This document shows, in pieces, positions 4,734-5,909 of a stretch of DNA of 5,909 nt. Under the pieces are notes generated by a model that was not told the origin of the DNA, made no database searches, and was given only the letters and a program-made list of their open reading frames with translations. Origin of the DNA: an uncultured Gemmatimonadota bacterium (GTDB lineage: Bacteria; Gemmatimonadota; Gemmatimonadetes; Gemmatimonadales; Gemmatimonadaceae); contig CAMLHT010000235.1 of the NCBI GenBank assembly GCA_946479895.1, positions 1-5,909 of the forward strand, read 5' to 3'. Position numbers and translations under genes: made by a program. Positions within the stretch are counted from its first letter, which is position 1, and the number at the start of each line of letters is the position of its first letter.

Positions 4734-5909
4734 CTACTTCCGGATGGCTCTCTGAGCCGTCGCGCGAATCGGTGGCGGGCGGCGATGCCTGGTCGCCTGC
4801 TCGTAACCGTAGGCGAGCGAGATCAGCCTGCCCTCGCTCCATGCGCGACCGAAGAACGTCATGCCCGCCGGCAGCGTGTTGTCGCGCGTGTAGCCCATCG
4901 GCACCGTGATCGCCGGGAAGCCGGTCGTCGGCGAGAAGAGCTGGCTGTTGTCGCCGTGCGGCGTGTTGAGGTCGCCGATCAGGCGGGGCGGGTTGCTCCA
5001 TGTCGGATAGACGAGCGCGTCGAGGCTCAGCGAGTCCATCGTCGACGTCACGGCCGTGCGCAGGCGCTCCTGCATCGCCTCGCGATTGCGGCAGCCCGGC
5101 TGCTGCGCCGGCGGCGGCGAGGAGTCGCGCATCCCGTTCATCAGGCGCACCTCGACCGACGGATGGAACGCGCGGCTGCGCACGACCTCGGCCACCGTCT
5201 TCACCGGCGCGCCCTCACCACGCGCCGCGAAGTAGGTCTCCAGGTCGTACCGGAACCGGCTGCAGCCACCGCCGCCGCGGAGCACGCGCTGGAGCGAGTC
5301 GATGCGGAACTCGACCACCGTGGCGCCGGCCTTCTGGAGGTCGGCGAGCGCCCGGTTGAACACGGCGACGACCTCGCTGTCGGTGGTCGGCGTCTCGTAC
5401 GCCTGGCGGAGGATGCCGATGCGCGCGCCCTTCAGCCCGTCCTTCTTCAGGAACGTCCGGTAATCCTTCTCGCGGCGTGCGTCGGCCGGCGCGGTGACCG
5501 AATCGGCCGGGTCGGAGCCCACCACGACATTGAACACCTCGACGGCATCCGCCACCGTCCGCGCCATCGGCCCGGCGATGTCCGCCGCGGAGTTGAGCGG
5601 GATGACCCCGGCACGAGACGTCAGCCCCATCGTCGACCGGATGCCGACGAGCGCGTTGTGGGCCGAGGGACCGCGGATCGAGTTCCCCGTGTCCGAGCCC
5701 AGGCCGACTTCTCCCTCGTTCGCGGCGACCGCCGCCGCCGTGCCGCCGCTCGATCCCGCCGTCACGCGGTCGAGGGCGTACGGATTCTTCGTGTAGCCCG
5801 GGAGGATCGAGCTCACCGTCTCATACGGCGTGAACGCCCACTCGGCCATGTTCGACTTGGCGAGGACGATCGCGCCGGCGGCGCGGACCCGCGCCACCTG
5901 CGTGGCGTC
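4734..5909 (-). CDS. Amidase-signature family enzyme, N-terminus outside the window
   Basis: The 391 C-terminal residues of an amidase-signature hydrolase; the frame is open to the right edge, where it reads DATQVARVRAAGAIVLAKSN. The family fingerprint is present: AGSSGG at visible residues 51-56, giving the cis-serine (53), and SDTGNSIRGP with the nucleophilic serine at 77, exactly 24 residues later as in FAAH, MAE2 and GatA. The glycine usually before that serine (TGGS) is asparagine here. The catalytic lysine normally lies about 40 residues before the AKSN block, so it is off the window. The C-terminal half carries LVYPTWSNPP, TGFPAITVPMGY and LPAGMTFFGRAWSEGRLISL, the usual closing elements, so the stop at 4736-4734 is genuine. 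Such enzymes hydrolyse amides; the substrate cannot be read from sequence. It is unlikely to be GatA, since no gatB or gatC lies in the window and the central region diverges, but this is not excluded. It converges on the DGQHR gene across the repeat element. Confidence 0.92.
   Translation of the reverse strand, partial: DATQVARVRAAGAIVLAKSNMAEWAFTPYETVSSILPGYTKNPYALDRVTAGSSGGTAAAVAANEGEVGLGSDTGNSIRGPSAHNALVGIRSTMGLTSRAGVIPLNSAADIAGPMARTVADAVEVFNVVVGSDPADSVTAPADARREKDYRTFLKKDGLKGARIGILRQAYETPTTDSEVVAVFNRALADLQKAGATVVEFRIDSLQRVLRGGGGCSRFRYDLETYFAARGEGAPVKTVAEVVRSRAFHPSVEVRLMNGMRDSSPPPAQQPGCRNREAMQERLRTAVTSTMDSLSLDALVYPTWSNPPRLIGDLNTPHGDNSQLFSPTTGFPAITVPMGYTRDNTLPAGMTFFGRAWSEGRLISLAYGYEQATRHRRPPPIRATAQRAIRK

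Noticed and set aside
5844..5858. Lysine of the AKSN block as the amidase catalytic lysine
   Set aside because: It is only 35 residues before the cis-serine; in the family the catalytic lysine is about 70-75 residues before it, in a Pro-x-x-x-Lys-Asp type motif that falls off the window.

Overview
The window is G+C-rich bacterial DNA from a lineage that uses large duplicated ABC permeases without an ATPase partner (ADOP family), each paired with a small PadR-type repressor. That pairing is typical of Acidobacteriota and Gemmatimonadota, so one of these phyla (or a close relative) is the best guess. No rRNA or other phylogenetic marker is present to settle it.

Layout. Bases 1-127 (minus) hold the first 42 codons of a UvrD/Rep-type helicase with an intact Walker A motif. 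Bases 184-2880 (minus) are a complete 898-residue ADOP permease. Its GTG start overlaps the stop of a 116-residue PadR-family regulator (2877-3227, minus), so the two form one translationally coupled operon. In front of the regulator is a 41-bp near-perfect palindrome carrying a good sigma70-like promoter. This looks like an autoregulatory operator, and it places the transcription start at or next to the start codon. Diverging from it is a 375-residue DGQHR-domain (DndB-like) protein (3431-4558, plus) with no dnd partner genes in the window. Between its stop and the convergent amidase gene is a lower-G+C stretch with four copies of a ~17-bp repeat arranged two-against-two around a single axis (4589-4687), resembling ends of an IS21-type element or a small MITE-like derivative. 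A G+C-rich hairpin (4694-4729) then follows the stop of the amidase-signature enzyme (4734-5909, minus, N-terminus outside the window).

How the genes relate. Only padR and the ADOP permease form an obvious functional unit: a sensor-repressor controlling a membrane protein. The helicase lies 56 bp downstream on the same strand and may be read through, but no functional link is visible. The DGQHR gene and the amidase look like independent transcription units.

The two most notable observations are as follows. (1) Third-codon-position composition changes abruptly inside the permease gene: about 3% A/T-ending codons in padR and the first 129 permease codons, then about 24% from codon 130 on. The change falls at the most conserved ADOP motif and suggests recombination between paralogues, or a chimeric assembly. 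(2) The DGQHR protein is solitary and sits next to the symmetric repeat element.
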